DNA of 12,732 nt from positions 1 to 12,732 of the forward strand of contig CANGUJ010000069.1 of NCBI GenBank assembly GCA_947456845.1, read 5' to 3'. A program made the position numbers and the translations under genes. The notes below the pieces were generated by a model, which did no database searches, was not told the DNA's origin, and was given only the letters and a program-made list of their open reading frames with translations. The number at the start of each line of letters is the position of its first letter. The first letter of the stretch is position 1. Shown piece after piece: positions 1 to 6,907 of the stretch. The stretch is from Burkholderiales bacterium. Lineage in GTDB: Bacteria > Pseudomonadota > Gammaproteobacteria > Burkholderiales > JAEUOS01.

Positions 1-317
1 CTCAACACCGTGTCGACATGCCGCGGCGAGGCGCCGGCCGCGAGCAGGAGGCGCAGGATGTGCAGCGGATTGAATGGATGGGCGGGCGGAAAGCGCATCG
101 GAATGCCCGCCTCGCGCGCCAGCCACACGCACATGCGGTAGGTCTGGCGCCGCTTTTCCGGAATCTCCGCCGGTCCCTTGTGCCCGTGGGCCTTCAGGAG
201 GCCGGCAAAAAGGACCGGCACATATTCCACCTCGGTGCCCCCCGGCAGCCTGTCGAACTGCCTGAAATGCAGGTAGGCGAACGGGGAAATCGGGTCGAAG
301 TACCAGGTCGCTCGCAT
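1..317 (-). CDS. 2-hydroxychromene-2-carboxylate isomerase-like protein (DsbA/GST-kappa fold), C-terminus missing
   Basis: The visible 105 codons begin MRATWYFDPISPFAYLHF and resemble the N-terminus of the HCCA isomerase / DsbA-like family. In this family a Ser-Pro pair (here in DPISPFAY, residues 8-15) replaces the redox CxxC and helps bind glutathione. Later segments such as FAGLLKAHGHKGPAEIPEKR and the Pro/His-rich stretch near residues 77-86 (PPAHPFNPLH) also fit. NahD-type enzymes isomerise 2-hydroxychromene-2-carboxylate during naphthalene breakdown, but many chromosomal homologues in betaproteobacteria have no known substrate, and nothing here points to an aromatic pathway. The ATG lies 2 nt past the stop of the preceding minus-strand gene and has no clear Shine-Dalgarno, so translational coupling is likely. 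The gene runs off the left edge, so about half of a typical 200-residue protein is missing. Fold assignment is confident; substrate unknown. Confidence 0.85.
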   Translation of the reverse strand, partial: MRATWYFDPISPFAYLHFRQFDRLPGGTEVEYVPVLFAGLLKAHGHKGPAEIPEKRRQTYRMCVWLAREAGIPMRFPPAHPFNPLHILRLLLAAGASPRHVDTVL

Positions 318-319
318 GG

Positions 320-886
320 CTACAGACCGATGGTGGTGGCGCTCACGGCGGGCGCGCTGTGCTCCCAGATCGCGTTGAAGCGGTTCAGCCATTCGCGCGT
401 CTCGACCGGGTCGTCGAGGTAGACCGAGCCCTTGGGGTGGTCATGATGGCGCCTGCGCAGGCAGTGCGCATCATCGCCTACCACCAGCACATCCTCCAGG
501 TTGCGGATCTCCTCGTTGGTCTGGTGAATGGCGATGGCATGGCTGTATTGGCGCAAAAGGCGCATCAGGCGCGGCGAACGCTGCGCGATGAGCGCGGTGT
601 CATGCACGACGATTTGCAGGCGATTGGTGCGGCGCTTGTGCAAAAAGGCGCGCAGCTGCTCTTCGCGGGCGATGCTGTTCATCCCGAAATCGGCCAGGTT
701 GCGGTCGAACATCCGCAGGCTCCGGCCGGTCTTGCCGAGCAACGCATCGAGCGCGTCGGCGAACTCCTTCTTGCTGGCGATCAGGCGTCGTTGCGGCGTG
801 CCGGCCTCTGCCGCAGGCGTGGGGGGCGGTTCCGGCGGCGGGGTCCACTTGGAGAAGTCGAGATCCTTGTCGTCGGGTTTGTTCAT
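320..886 (-). CDS. DUF7931-like conserved protein (PLD-like, no catalytic HKD)
   Basis: A 188-residue soluble protein. Residues 1-40 are polar and proline-rich (WTPPPEPPPTPAAEAG), so probably disordered. A compact domain follows, from about residue 45 to 175. It contains LRMFDRNLADFGMNS, LQIVVHDTALIAQRSPRLM, LLRQYSHAIAIHQT and DHPKGSVYLDDP. This pattern matches, from memory, a conserved proteobacterial family (DUF7931), with some members annotated as HPA2-related because of fused acetyltransferase domains; no acetyltransferase domain is present here. The layout resembles one phospholipase-D-like half without the HxK catalytic pair, so I would not assign an enzymatic activity. The ATG overlaps the roxA stop as ATGA and has a GGAG Shine-Dalgarno at 894-897, 7 nt upstream, which fixes the start. 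It sits between the oxygenase and the isomerase-like gene in one operon. Function unknown. Confidence 0.8.
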   Translation of the reverse strand: MNKPDDKDLDFSKWTPPPEPPPTPAAEAGTPQRRLIASKKEFADALDALLGKTGRSLRMFDRNLADFGMNSIAREEQLRAFLHKRRTNRLQIVVHDTALIAQRSPRLMRLLRQYSHAIAIHQTNEEIRNLEDVLVVGDDAHCLRRRHHDHPKGSVYLDDPVETREWLNRFNAIWEHSAPAVSATTIGL

Positions 887-2028
887 GCCTGCGCTCCGAT
901 GTGCAGCCAGCCGTTCTCGTACCAAGCATATAGCAAGGCGGATGCCGCTTCGTCGACCGCGGTTTCCGGCGGCAGTTCCCGCCTGTCCGCAAGCCGCTTG
1001 AGGACGCCCGGCGCCGCGCGCAAGGCAGCCGGCTCGCCGTTGATGAAGAGCTTGCCCCGGTGGTGCAGCATGCAGGTCTTGCCGTCGAGCCGCAGCCCCT
1101 GCTTGCGCGCGGCGCGCCCAAACGCAGCGCGCGCCATCGGGCGCTTCGGCGGATCGAAGAACACGTCCGGCTTGGGCTCGCTCAAGTAGCGGCCCAGGAA
1201 GGCGGCCACGCCGGCACGGGTGGGTTGCAGCTGGCCGATCAGTCCGAGCGCGCGGTCCAGGTAATCCTCCGGGATCGCCGCGGCCGAGCGGGCGGGTTTG
1301 AGGCCCGGGTCGGCATACATGCCGGTGCGCACGATGGTGTCGGCCAGGTGTTCGAGATAGCCGCGCGTCAACTCGGCCGCCGAGGGCGCGCGGAAGCCGA
1401 TGGAGTAGGTCATGCATTCGCCCTCGGCCACGCCGTCATGCGCGCATCCGGGCGGCAGGTAGAGCATGTCGCCGGGCTCGAGCACCCATTCATGTTCGGC
1501 CTTGAAATGGCGCAGGACCTTGAGCGGCGCGTCCGGCAGCAATTCGCGCTCGCGCTGGGTTGAAATGCGCCAGCGCCGCCTGCCCGTCGCCTGCAGCAGG
1601 AACACGTCGTAGGAGTCGAAATGCGGGCCCACGCCGGCACCGTCGCTCGCCCAGGAGATCATCAGGTCATCGAGCCGCACGGCGGGGATGAAGGAAAACC
1701 GGTTGAGCAAAGCGTCGGCGCCGGCGTGATGCAGGTTGACGCCCTGCACCAGGATCGTCCACGGATCGGCGCCGCCACGCCGCAGGGCCGCGGCGGAAAA
1801 CGGGCCGTGCTCGAGCGTCCACTGGCGGCCCTTGCGGGCGACGCGCCGGCTTTCGACATCATCCCGGCCGGCCAGCGCGAACAATTCGCCTTTGGGAACA
1901 ACGGGTTCGAAGCCGGGGATCGCATTGCGTATCAGCAGTGGCCGTCTGTGCCAGAACCTGGCCAGGAACTCATCGGTGGAATAGCCGCCCAAAAGCTGCG
2001 AAACATCGCTTGGCATTTTTTTGTTCAT
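883..2028 (-). CDS. roxA: RoxA/YcfD-type 2-oxoglutarate oxygenase (ribosomal protein L16 arginine hydroxylase)
   Basis: A 381-residue JmjC/cupin protein, close to the 373 residues of E. coli YcfD (RoxA). That enzyme uses Fe(II), O2 and 2-oxoglutarate to hydroxylate an arginine of ribosomal protein L16. The N-terminus (YSTDEFLARFWHRRPLLIR, residues 16-34) is typical. The iron site is visible: H136 and D138 in GPHFDSYD, and the distal H197 in PPGCAHDG. The basic stretch GRRRWRIS just after the first pair fits the 2-oxoglutarate-binding strand. The C-terminal half holds the dimerisation and winged-helix region (DYLDRALGLIGQLQP, then WYENGWLHIG at the end). I chose the ATG at 2028; an in-frame ATG at 2016 is equally possible, and neither has a good Shine-Dalgarno. 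It heads a three-gene minus-strand operon and overlaps the next gene by 4 bp. Catalytic residues look intact; the L16 target is inferred from the family. Confidence 0.9.
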   Translation of the reverse strand: MNKKMPSDVSQLLGGYSTDEFLARFWHRRPLLIRNAIPGFEPVVPKGELFALAGRDDVESRRVARKGRQWTLEHGPFSAAALRRGGADPWTILVQGVNLHHAGADALLNRFSFIPAVRLDDLMISWASDGAGVGPHFDSYDVFLLQATGRRRWRISTQRERELLPDAPLKVLRHFKAEHEWVLEPGDMLYLPPGCAHDGVAEGECMTYSIGFRAPSAAELTRGYLEHLADTIVRTGMYADPGLKPARSAAAIPEDYLDRALGLIGQLQPTRAGVAAFLGRYLSEPKPDVFFDPPKRPMARAAFGRAARKQGLRLDGKTCMLHHRGKLFINGEPAALRAAPGVLKRLADRRELPPETAVDEAASALLYAWYENGWLHIGAQA

Positions 2029-2039
2029 CTGCTTATTAT
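2010..2039 (+). promoter_or_regulatory. Candidate sigma-70 promoter for the peroxiredoxin-like gene and slyD
   Basis: TTGGCA (2010-2015) and TATTAT (2034-2039) are separated by 18 nt. Each differs from the consensus hexamer at one position. Transcription would start near 2046, giving a leader of about 100 nt before the ATG at 2147. The -35 box lies inside the first codons of the divergent roxA gene. This is a pattern match only. Confidence 0.45.
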
Positions 2040-2040
2040 A
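2035..2040 (-). promoter_or_regulatory. Candidate -10 box for the roxA operon
   Basis: A perfect TATAAT on the minus strand overlaps the plus-strand TATTAT of the divergent promoter. No recognisable -35 is found 16-18 nt upstream. A start about 7 nt downstream would fall on the roxA ATG at 2028, implying either a leaderless message or use of the ATG at 2016. Confidence 0.3.
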
Positions 2041-2134
2041 GAAACTCGTCACATACCCTCGCCGGGAGTCGCACACAGATCACCCTTGAAACGGCGCGCC
2101 TGGGCCGACCGCACTCGCGGTGCCGGTGCGCTGC

Positions 2135-2140
2135 AGGAGA
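2135..2140 (+). promoter_or_regulatory. Ribosome binding site of the peroxiredoxin-like gene
   Basis: AGGAGA lies 6 nt before the ATG at 2147. It selects this start over the longer open frame that begins at 2120. Confidence 0.7.
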
Positions 2141-2146
2141 ACCGCC

Positions 2147-2623
2147 ATGCTCAATGCAGGTCAGTCCGCCCCGGAATTCCGCCTAGCCGATTCCGACATG
2201 TCGCTGGTTGATTTCCGCGAATTGCGCGGCAAGCGCAACGTGGTGCTGTATTTCTACGACAAGGACAACCTGCCCGGCAGCACCATGGAGGCCATCGAGT
2301 TCTCGGAACTCGACGACGATTTCCGGCGCTGCAACTGCATTGTGCTGGGCGTCTCCCCGGATGACTGGATCAGCCACGCCGAATTCCGCGATCGTCATGG
2401 GCTGACGGTCACCCTGCTGTCGGATCCTGAGTGCGAGGTCTGTCGCAGCTACGATGTGGTCAAGCCGGGCGCTGCGGCGGCAAACCAGCACGGGCGTCCG
2501 CATGTACTGCGCTCCACCTTCGTGATCGACCGCGACGGCAAGGTGCGCCACGCGCTCTACGGGGTCAGCCCCAAGGGGCATGCCCACGAGGTGCTCAATC
2601 TGGTAAAAACGCTCCCTCACTAA
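2147..2623 (+). CDS. BCP/PrxQ-fold peroxiredoxin-like protein lacking the peroxidatic cysteine
   Basis: A 158-residue cytoplasmic protein with the full AhpC/TSA-type thioredoxin fold: GQSAPEFRLADSD (5-17), the VVLYFYDKDN strand (32-41), VLGVSPDD (66-73), LLSDPECEVCRSYDV (90-104) and LRSTFVIDRDGKVRHAL (121-137). It aligns with E. coli BCP almost without gaps. The active-site motif PxxxTxxC, which in BCP ends at Cys45, reads D38-K-D-N-L42-P-G-S45: proline, threonine and the peroxidatic cysteine are all replaced. The resolving-cysteine position 50 is Ile. The active-site arginine (R122) remains, and cysteines are at 62, 64, 96 and 99. Ordinary thiol peroxidase chemistry is therefore unlikely. 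The start is set by AGGAGA at 2135-2140, 6 nt before the ATG. slyD follows 21 nt later, so the two are probably one operon. Fold certain, activity unknown. Confidence 0.9.
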   Translation: MLNAGQSAPEFRLADSDMSLVDFRELRGKRNVVLYFYDKDNLPGSTMEAIEFSELDDDFRRCNCIVLGVSPDDWISHAEFRDRHGLTVTLLSDPECEVCRSYDVVKPGAAAANQHGRPHVLRSTFVIDRDGKVRHALYGVSPKGHAHEVLNLVKTLPH

Positions 2624-2644
2624 AACGCATCCGGAAAGCCCCTC

Positions 2645-3130
2645 ATGAAGATCGGCCACGATTCGGTGGTGTCAATTTCCTACGATCTGTTCGACGCGCA
2701 GGGCGAGTCGATCGAAAAGACCGACGAGCCCGTCGTTTACCTGCACGGCGGCTACGGCAACATCTTTCCTCTGATCGAGCAGGCATTGCAGGGCAAGGGG
2801 GCGGGCGACACCGCGCTGGTCAAACTCGAGCCGGAGGATGCCTTCGGCGACTATGACGAGCAGCTGCTGCGTGTCGAGGCGCGCAGCCTGTTTCCCGAAG
2901 TTCTCGAAGTCGGCATGCAGTTCGAGGGCATTCCCGGCGAAGGCGGCGGGCAGGATGCCGAGATTTTCACCGTCACCGACATCGCCGACGGCAAGGTCGT
3001 GCTCGACGCCAATCATCCCCTCGCCGGCATGGCGCTGGTGTTCGACTGCAAGGTCATCGACGTGCGCCCCGCAACGGCCGAGGAAATCGCGCACCGCCAT
3101 GTGCACGGGGCCGGCGGGCACCACCACTAG
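2645..3130 (+). CDS. slyD: FKBP-type peptidyl-prolyl cis-trans isomerase SlyD
   Basis: A 161-residue cytoplasmic FKBP-type prolyl isomerase and chaperone. It has the SlyD layout: an FKBP half up to about residue 70 (VVYLHGGYGNIFPLIEQALQ at 30-49, then EPEDAFGDYDEQLL), an insert-in-flap chaperone domain (roughly 75-125, including FPEVLEVGMQFEGIPG), and the closing FKBP strand (LDANHPLAGMALVFDCKVID). E. coli SlyD is 196 residues and ends in a long His/Cys-rich nickel-binding tail used in hydrogenase maturation. Here the tail stops after HRHVHGAGGHHH, with six histidines and no cysteine, as in several betaproteobacterial SlyDs. Nickel binding may be weaker. The weak Shine-Dalgarno GGAAAG (2633-2638) sits 6 nt before the ATG. 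It follows the peroxiredoxin-like gene by 21 nt and converges on the phosphoesterase gene with a 7-nt gap. Confidence 0.93.
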   Translation: MKIGHDSVVSISYDLFDAQGESIEKTDEPVVYLHGGYGNIFPLIEQALQGKGAGDTALVKLEPEDAFGDYDEQLLRVEARSLFPEVLEVGMQFEGIPGEGGGQDAEIFTVTDIADGKVVLDANHPLAGMALVFDCKVIDVRPATAEEIAHRHVHGAGGHHH

Positions 3131-3137
3131 GAGGGGT

Positions 3138-4115
3138 TCAGGGCCGCCGGTTGTAGCGGTTGCCCTGGAAACGGAACACCGCCGGGTCGGCGGCATCGAT
3201 CGTGACCTTGACCCAGCCCAGTCCGGGCGAGCCGAAGGTCTCCAGGCGCGTGACGTTGGCAACGGGGGCGCCGCCCGCGTCCTTGAGCGGCTTGTCGATT
3301 CGGTATGAATGCGTGTCGCCGTGCACGACCAGCACCGGCTTGCCGAAGGCCCGAGCTTCGCCCGCGAGCTGGGAACGGAATTCCGCATAACCGTCGCGGA
3401 AGCCCGGCCGGGCGGCGTGCTTCGCCGCTTCCTCGCCCTCGAAGTCCGGGTTGGCCTGCAGCACCAGCATGAGGCCGCGCAGGCGCTGCGAGCGGGCATG
3501 TGCGAAGGCTGCGGCGAGCCAGGCGGTGTTGGCTTCGAGCCGGGCGTTGAATTCGCCATTCGCCCCGCGGTTTTTCCAGTTGTTGTTGCTGCCGGGGATG
3601 TTGAGGCCGACCATGAGGACGCCCTCGAACTCCCAGCGCACATTTTCGCGCCAGGCGGCGAACTGCGGTTGTAGTTCGCCTTGACGGATGAGCCTGATGC
3701 GGCGGCGCCCGAGGCTTTCGTCGCCGGCAAAGAAAAGCTCGCGCAACCTGGCCAGGCGCTCCTCGGGGTCGTAGCGGCCGTTATTCGGACGATGGCAGTC
3801 GGTCCACTCATTGTCGCCGGGGATCAGGATGAAGGGATGGCGCGACCCGTCGAAATCGGCGCGCCGGGCAAGCAGCCGCGCATCGTCGCATTCCTCGCTG
3901 CCGGACTTGATGTCGCCGTCATGCACCACGAAGGCGATGGAGTCGTCCGCGCTGATTTCGTCGATGATCTGGCGCATCGGCACGACCTCCGCTTCGCCGT
4001 AGGGCATGTCGCCGATGAGCGCGAAGCTTCCCGCCATCGCGGGCGCCGCCCAGGCCAGCATGGCTCCCGACAGGAGTCCGCGCCCGGCCTTGCCCAGGCG
4101 ATCGCGGCTGGTCAC
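3138..4115 (-). CDS. Exported calcineurin-like metallophosphoesterase
   Basis: A 325-residue protein. A signal peptide is visible: basic start, hydrophobic GLLSGAMLAWAAPAMA core, and likely cleavage after Ala-Met-Ala at residue 28. The mature part carries the dimetal phosphoesterase motifs in order: GD at 35-36 (ALIGDMPYG), GD at 67-68 (VVHDGDIKSG), GDNE at 100-103 (ILIPGDNEWTDC), and the late VVHGDTHSYRID. The metal site therefore looks complete. Family members hydrolyse phosphomonoesters or diesters; no substrate can be assigned here. Translation starts at GTG, whose last two bases form the mutS stop (GTGA), with GGGAGG at 4125-4130, 9 nt upstream. It is thus the second gene of a mutS operon, although an exported phosphoesterase has no obvious link to mismatch repair. 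The surface tract LNIPGSNNNWKNRG around residue 175 is also distinctive. Confidence 0.88.
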   Translation of the reverse strand: MTSRDRLGKAGRGLLSGAMLAWAAPAMAGSFALIGDMPYGEAEVVPMRQIIDEISADDSIAFVVHDGDIKSGSEECDDARLLARRADFDGSRHPFILIPGDNEWTDCHRPNNGRYDPEERLARLRELFFAGDESLGRRRIRLIRQGELQPQFAAWRENVRWEFEGVLMVGLNIPGSNNNWKNRGANGEFNARLEANTAWLAAAFAHARSQRLRGLMLVLQANPDFEGEEAAKHAARPGFRDGYAEFRSQLAGEARAFGKPVLVVHGDTHSYRIDKPLKDAGGAPVANVTRLETFGSPGLGWVKVTIDAADPAVFRFQGNRYNRRP

Positions 4116-6742
4116 GCCCCGAGCCCTCCCGCTAGGCGCTTGAGTTCGTACACCAGGTCGAGCGCTGCGCGAGGTGTGAGTTCATCCGGCTTGAGGTCCG
4201 CCAGCAGGGCGAGCGCCGGCGGCGCTGCGGGTTCCGGGGCAACTGCCGCCGCGACGGGCGGTGGTGCCGCGAACAGGTCCAACTGCGGACGGGTCACGCG
4301 TGCCGCCTGTTCCTCCAGGTCCGCCAGGTGGCGCCGGGCGGCGCGAATCACCGGCGCCGGAACGCCAGCCAGTTGCGCGACCTGCAATCCGTAGCTCTGG
4401 CTGGCCGGGCCGTCCCTGACCTCGTGGAGGAACACCACGCCGCCCGAGTGTTCGGCTGCCGCCAGATGCACGTTGGCGACTTCCGGATACTCGCTTCCGA
4501 GCTGGGTCAGCTCGAAGTAGTGGGTGGCGAAAAGCGTCAGGCTGCGGTTGGTCTCGATGAGGCGGCGCGCGATCGCCCATGCCAGCGCGAGGCCGTCGAA
4601 GGTGGAGGTGCCGCGTCCGACCTCGTCCATCAGCACCAGGCTCGCCGGCGAGGCGGCGTTGAGGATGGCGGCCGATTCGGTCATCTCCACCATGAAGGTG
4701 GAGCGTCCCTGCGCGAGGTCGTCGGCGGCGCCGATGCGGGTGAAGATGCGGTCGATCGGCCCGAAACGCGCGCGCCGTGCGGGCACGAAGCTGCCGGCAT
4801 AGGCCAGCAGGGTCAACAGCGCCACCTGGCGCATGTAGGTCGATTTGCCGCCCATGTTGGGGCCGGTGATGAGCAGCAGGCGGCGCGCAGGCGAGAGCCG
4901 CACGTCATTGGGCACGAAATCGGCCACCTGCTGCGCCACCACCGGATGGCGCCCGGCGTCGATCTCGATGCCCGGCGCTTCGTCCAGAACCGGGGCGATC
5001 CAGTCATGCACATAGGCGCGCTCCGCCAGGCAGCACAGCGCATCGGCGTGCGCGACCGCTCGCGCCGCGCGCTGCAGGGCGCCGACATGCGGCTTCAGGT
5101 CTTCGAGCAGCTTTTCATACAGGGCCTTCTCGCGCGCCAGCGCGCGCGCTTCCGCAGACAGGGCGCGGTCTTCAAAGGCCTTGAGTTCGGGGGTGATGTA
5201 GCGTTCGGCATTCTTGAGGGTCTGGCGACGGCGATAATCTTCCGGCACCTTGCTGCCGTGGCTGTTGGTCACCTCGATGTAGTAGCCATGCACCCGGTTG
5301 TATTCGACCCGCAGGTTGGGAATGCCGGTACGCTCGCGTTCGCGGGCCTCCAGGGCCACCAGGAACTCGCCGGCGTTTGTGGCGAGTCCCCGCAGCTCGT
5401 CGAGTTCGCCATCGAATCCCGCGGCGATGATGCCGCCATCGGCTACCCGCGCGGCGGGCTCGGCACGCAGGGCGGAGGCCAGGAGCAAAGGCAATGGCGC
5501 CGGCACCGCGAGGTCGGACGCGATGGCGTCGAACAAGGGGTCGCCCGCAGGCAGCCTGGAGGCGATGCCTGGCAGGGCGGCGAGCGATTCGCGCAGCCCG
5601 GCCAGCTCGCGCGGCCGCACCGAGCCCAGCGCGGTGCGGGCGGCGATGCGCTCGATGTCGGACACGGCGCGCAGGCCTTCGCGTGGGGCGTCGAATCCGC
5701 GCCCATGCGCCAGCAGGGCGGCAATGGCCTGCTGGCGCGCCCGCGCGATGCGGGCATCACGGCGCGGATGGTGCAGCCAGCGGGCCAGGGTGCGACTGCC
5801 CATCGAGGTGACGCAGCTGTCCAGGGTGGCGAACAGGGTCGGCGCGGGGGCGCCGCGCAGGGTTTCGGTGATTTCGAGGTTGCGCCGGGTCACCGCGTCG
5901 AGGGTCAGGTATTCGTCGCCCGATTCGGCGGTCATGCCCTGCACATGCGCCAGGGTCTGGCCCTGGGTCGCCTGGGCATAGCGCAGCAGCGCGCCGGCAG
6001 CTCCCAGGGCCAGGGTCAAGCCCGCACAGCCGAAGCCGTCCAGGGTGGCGACGCCAAACTGGCCGAGCAGGAGCTTTTCGCCTGCGCGCGCGTCGAAATC
6101 CCAGTCGTTCCGCGTGGTGCGGGCATGGGTTTCGGCGCCCGTCGCGCCGAGCGCGAAGGCCGCGCCTTCCGGCACCAGCAATTCGGCCGGGCGCAGGCGT
6201 TCCAGTTCCTGCGCCAGGCGCGCGGGCGGAATTTCGGCCACGGTGAGTTCACCGGCGGCGATGTTGAGCCAGGCCAGCCCATAGGCGCGCACGCTGGCGC
6301 CAGGCCCGAGCCGGTCGGGCAGGATGGCCATGAGAAGCGCATCGGACTTTTCCGGCAGCAATGCCTGATCCGTGATGGTGCCCGGGGTGACCACCCGCAT
6401 CACCTTTCGCTCCACCGGCCCCTTGGAGGTGGCGGGGTCGCCGACCTGCTCGCAGATGGCAACGGACTCGCCGGTTTTCACCAGGCGCGCGAGATACTGC
6501 TCGACCGCATGCACGGGCACGCCAGCCATCTTGACCGGCATGCCGGCCGACATGCCGCGCGAGGTCAGGGTGATGCCGAGCAGGCGCGCCGCCTTTTCGG
6601 CGTCTTCGTAGAAGAGTTCATAGAAATCCCCCATGCGGTAGAACACCAGCGTGTCCGGATGGTCCGCCTTGATGGCCAGGTACTGGGCCATCATCGGCGT
6701 ATGGCCGGGCGCCACCGCCGACAGCGCGGGAGGGGATTTCAT
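4112..6742 (-). CDS. mutS: DNA mismatch repair protein MutS
   Basis: An 876-residue MutS (E. coli 853). It recognises base mismatches and small loops in DNA and, with MutL, starts strand-directed repair. The mismatch-wedge motif F-Y-E is at 40-42 (RMGDFYELFYEDA). The lever/clamp region is in the middle (LRVEYNRVHGYYIEVTNSH). The ABC-type ATPase shows Walker A GPNMGGKST at 627-635, Walker B with D706-E707 (LVLMDEVGRGTSTFDG), and the downstream LFATHYFELTQL. A beta-clamp-binding peptide QLDLF is at 820-824, followed by an Ala/Pro-rich linker. The C-terminal tetramerisation helix (DELTPRAALDLVYELKRL) keeps the Asp and Arg seen in E. coli. I chose the ATG at 6742; an in-frame GTG at 6748 would add two residues, and neither has a clear Shine-Dalgarno. 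The stop overlaps the start of the phosphoesterase gene. All key residues look intact. Confidence 0.97.
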   Translation of the reverse strand: MKSPPALSAVAPGHTPMMAQYLAIKADHPDTLVFYRMGDFYELFYEDAEKAARLLGITLTSRGMSAGMPVKMAGVPVHAVEQYLARLVKTGESVAICEQVGDPATSKGPVERKVMRVVTPGTITDQALLPEKSDALLMAILPDRLGPGASVRAYGLAWLNIAAGELTVAEIPPARLAQELERLRPAELLVPEGAAFALGATGAETHARTTRNDWDFDARAGEKLLLGQFGVATLDGFGCAGLTLALGAAGALLRYAQATQGQTLAHVQGMTAESGDEYLTLDAVTRRNLEITETLRGAPAPTLFATLDSCVTSMGSRTLARWLHHPRRDARIARARQQAIAALLAHGRGFDAPREGLRAVSDIERIAARTALGSVRPRELAGLRESLAALPGIASRLPAGDPLFDAIASDLAVPAPLPLLLASALRAEPAARVADGGIIAAGFDGELDELRGLATNAGEFLVALEARERERTGIPNLRVEYNRVHGYYIEVTNSHGSKVPEDYRRRQTLKNAERYITPELKAFEDRALSAEARALAREKALYEKLLEDLKPHVGALQRAARAVAHADALCCLAERAYVHDWIAPVLDEAPGIEIDAGRHPVVAQQVADFVPNDVRLSPARRLLLITGPNMGGKSTYMRQVALLTLLAYAGSFVPARRARFGPIDRIFTRIGAADDLAQGRSTFMVEMTESAAILNAASPASLVLMDEVGRGTSTFDGLALAWAIARRLIETNRSLTLFATHYFELTQLGSEYPEVANVHLAAAEHSGGVVFLHEVRDGPASQSYGLQVAQLAGVPAPVIRAARRHLADLEEQAARVTRPQLDLFAAPPPVAAAVAPEPAAPPALALLADLKPDELTPRAALDLVYELKRLAGGLGA

Positions 6743-6773
6743 GCGCACATTCTAGACGCAGGCCCCGTTGTGG

Positions 6774-6798
6774 CCGGCGCGCAGCGGGCGGGCGCCGG
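6774..6798. repeat. GC-rich inverted repeat downstream of the mutS start region
   Basis: CCGGCGC (6774-6780) and GCGCCGG (6792-6798) form a perfect 7-bp stem with an 11-nt loop. There is no following T-run, so a simple terminator is unlikely. Such short GC-only stems also arise by chance in DNA of this composition. Confidence 0.4.
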
Positions 6799-6884
6799 TC
6801 GCCGCGGCAAGGGGCAGCCTGGCAGCTGGCACACGCATCGGGGCGGCAATCGGGGTTATGATTCGGTGCGATAACAGGCGCGAT

Positions 6885-6907
6885 CCGATGCGCGATGAGC
6901 GCATCGG
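6885..6907. repeat. Perfect 9-bp inverted repeat upstream of the GGDEF-EAL gene
   Basis: CCGATGCGC (6885-6893) and GCGCATCGG (6899-6907) are exact reverse complements separated by GATGA. With a two-base bulge the stem extends through flanking GATC on both sides (6882-6885 and 6909-6912). It lies about 155 bp before the ATG at 7061. It could be an operator or a leader hairpin; no T-run follows it. Confidence 0.55.

Noticed and set aside
320..1417. Longer minus-strand reading of the DUF7931-like gene starting at 1417
   Set aside because: The extra 177 codons overlap roxA in another frame and have shadow composition; the GGAG-preceded ATG at 886 in an ATGA overlap is the better start.
3131..3137. 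Bidirectional terminator between slyD and the phosphoesterase gene
   Set aside because: The gap is only 7 bp and neither flank shows a stable hairpin with a T-run.
6827..6842. Sigma-54-like promoter (TGGCAC followed by a -12 element) before the GGDEF-EAL gene
   Set aside because: The -24 half TGGCAC is good, but the -12 half reads TCGG instead of TTGC and so lacks the invariant GC.
4328..6874. Very long open frame on the plus strand (848 codons)
   Set aside because: It is the antisense shadow of mutS in GC-rich DNA. Its translation is low-complexity (Gly/Ala/His/Arg) with no domain, while the opposite strand encodes a complete MutS.
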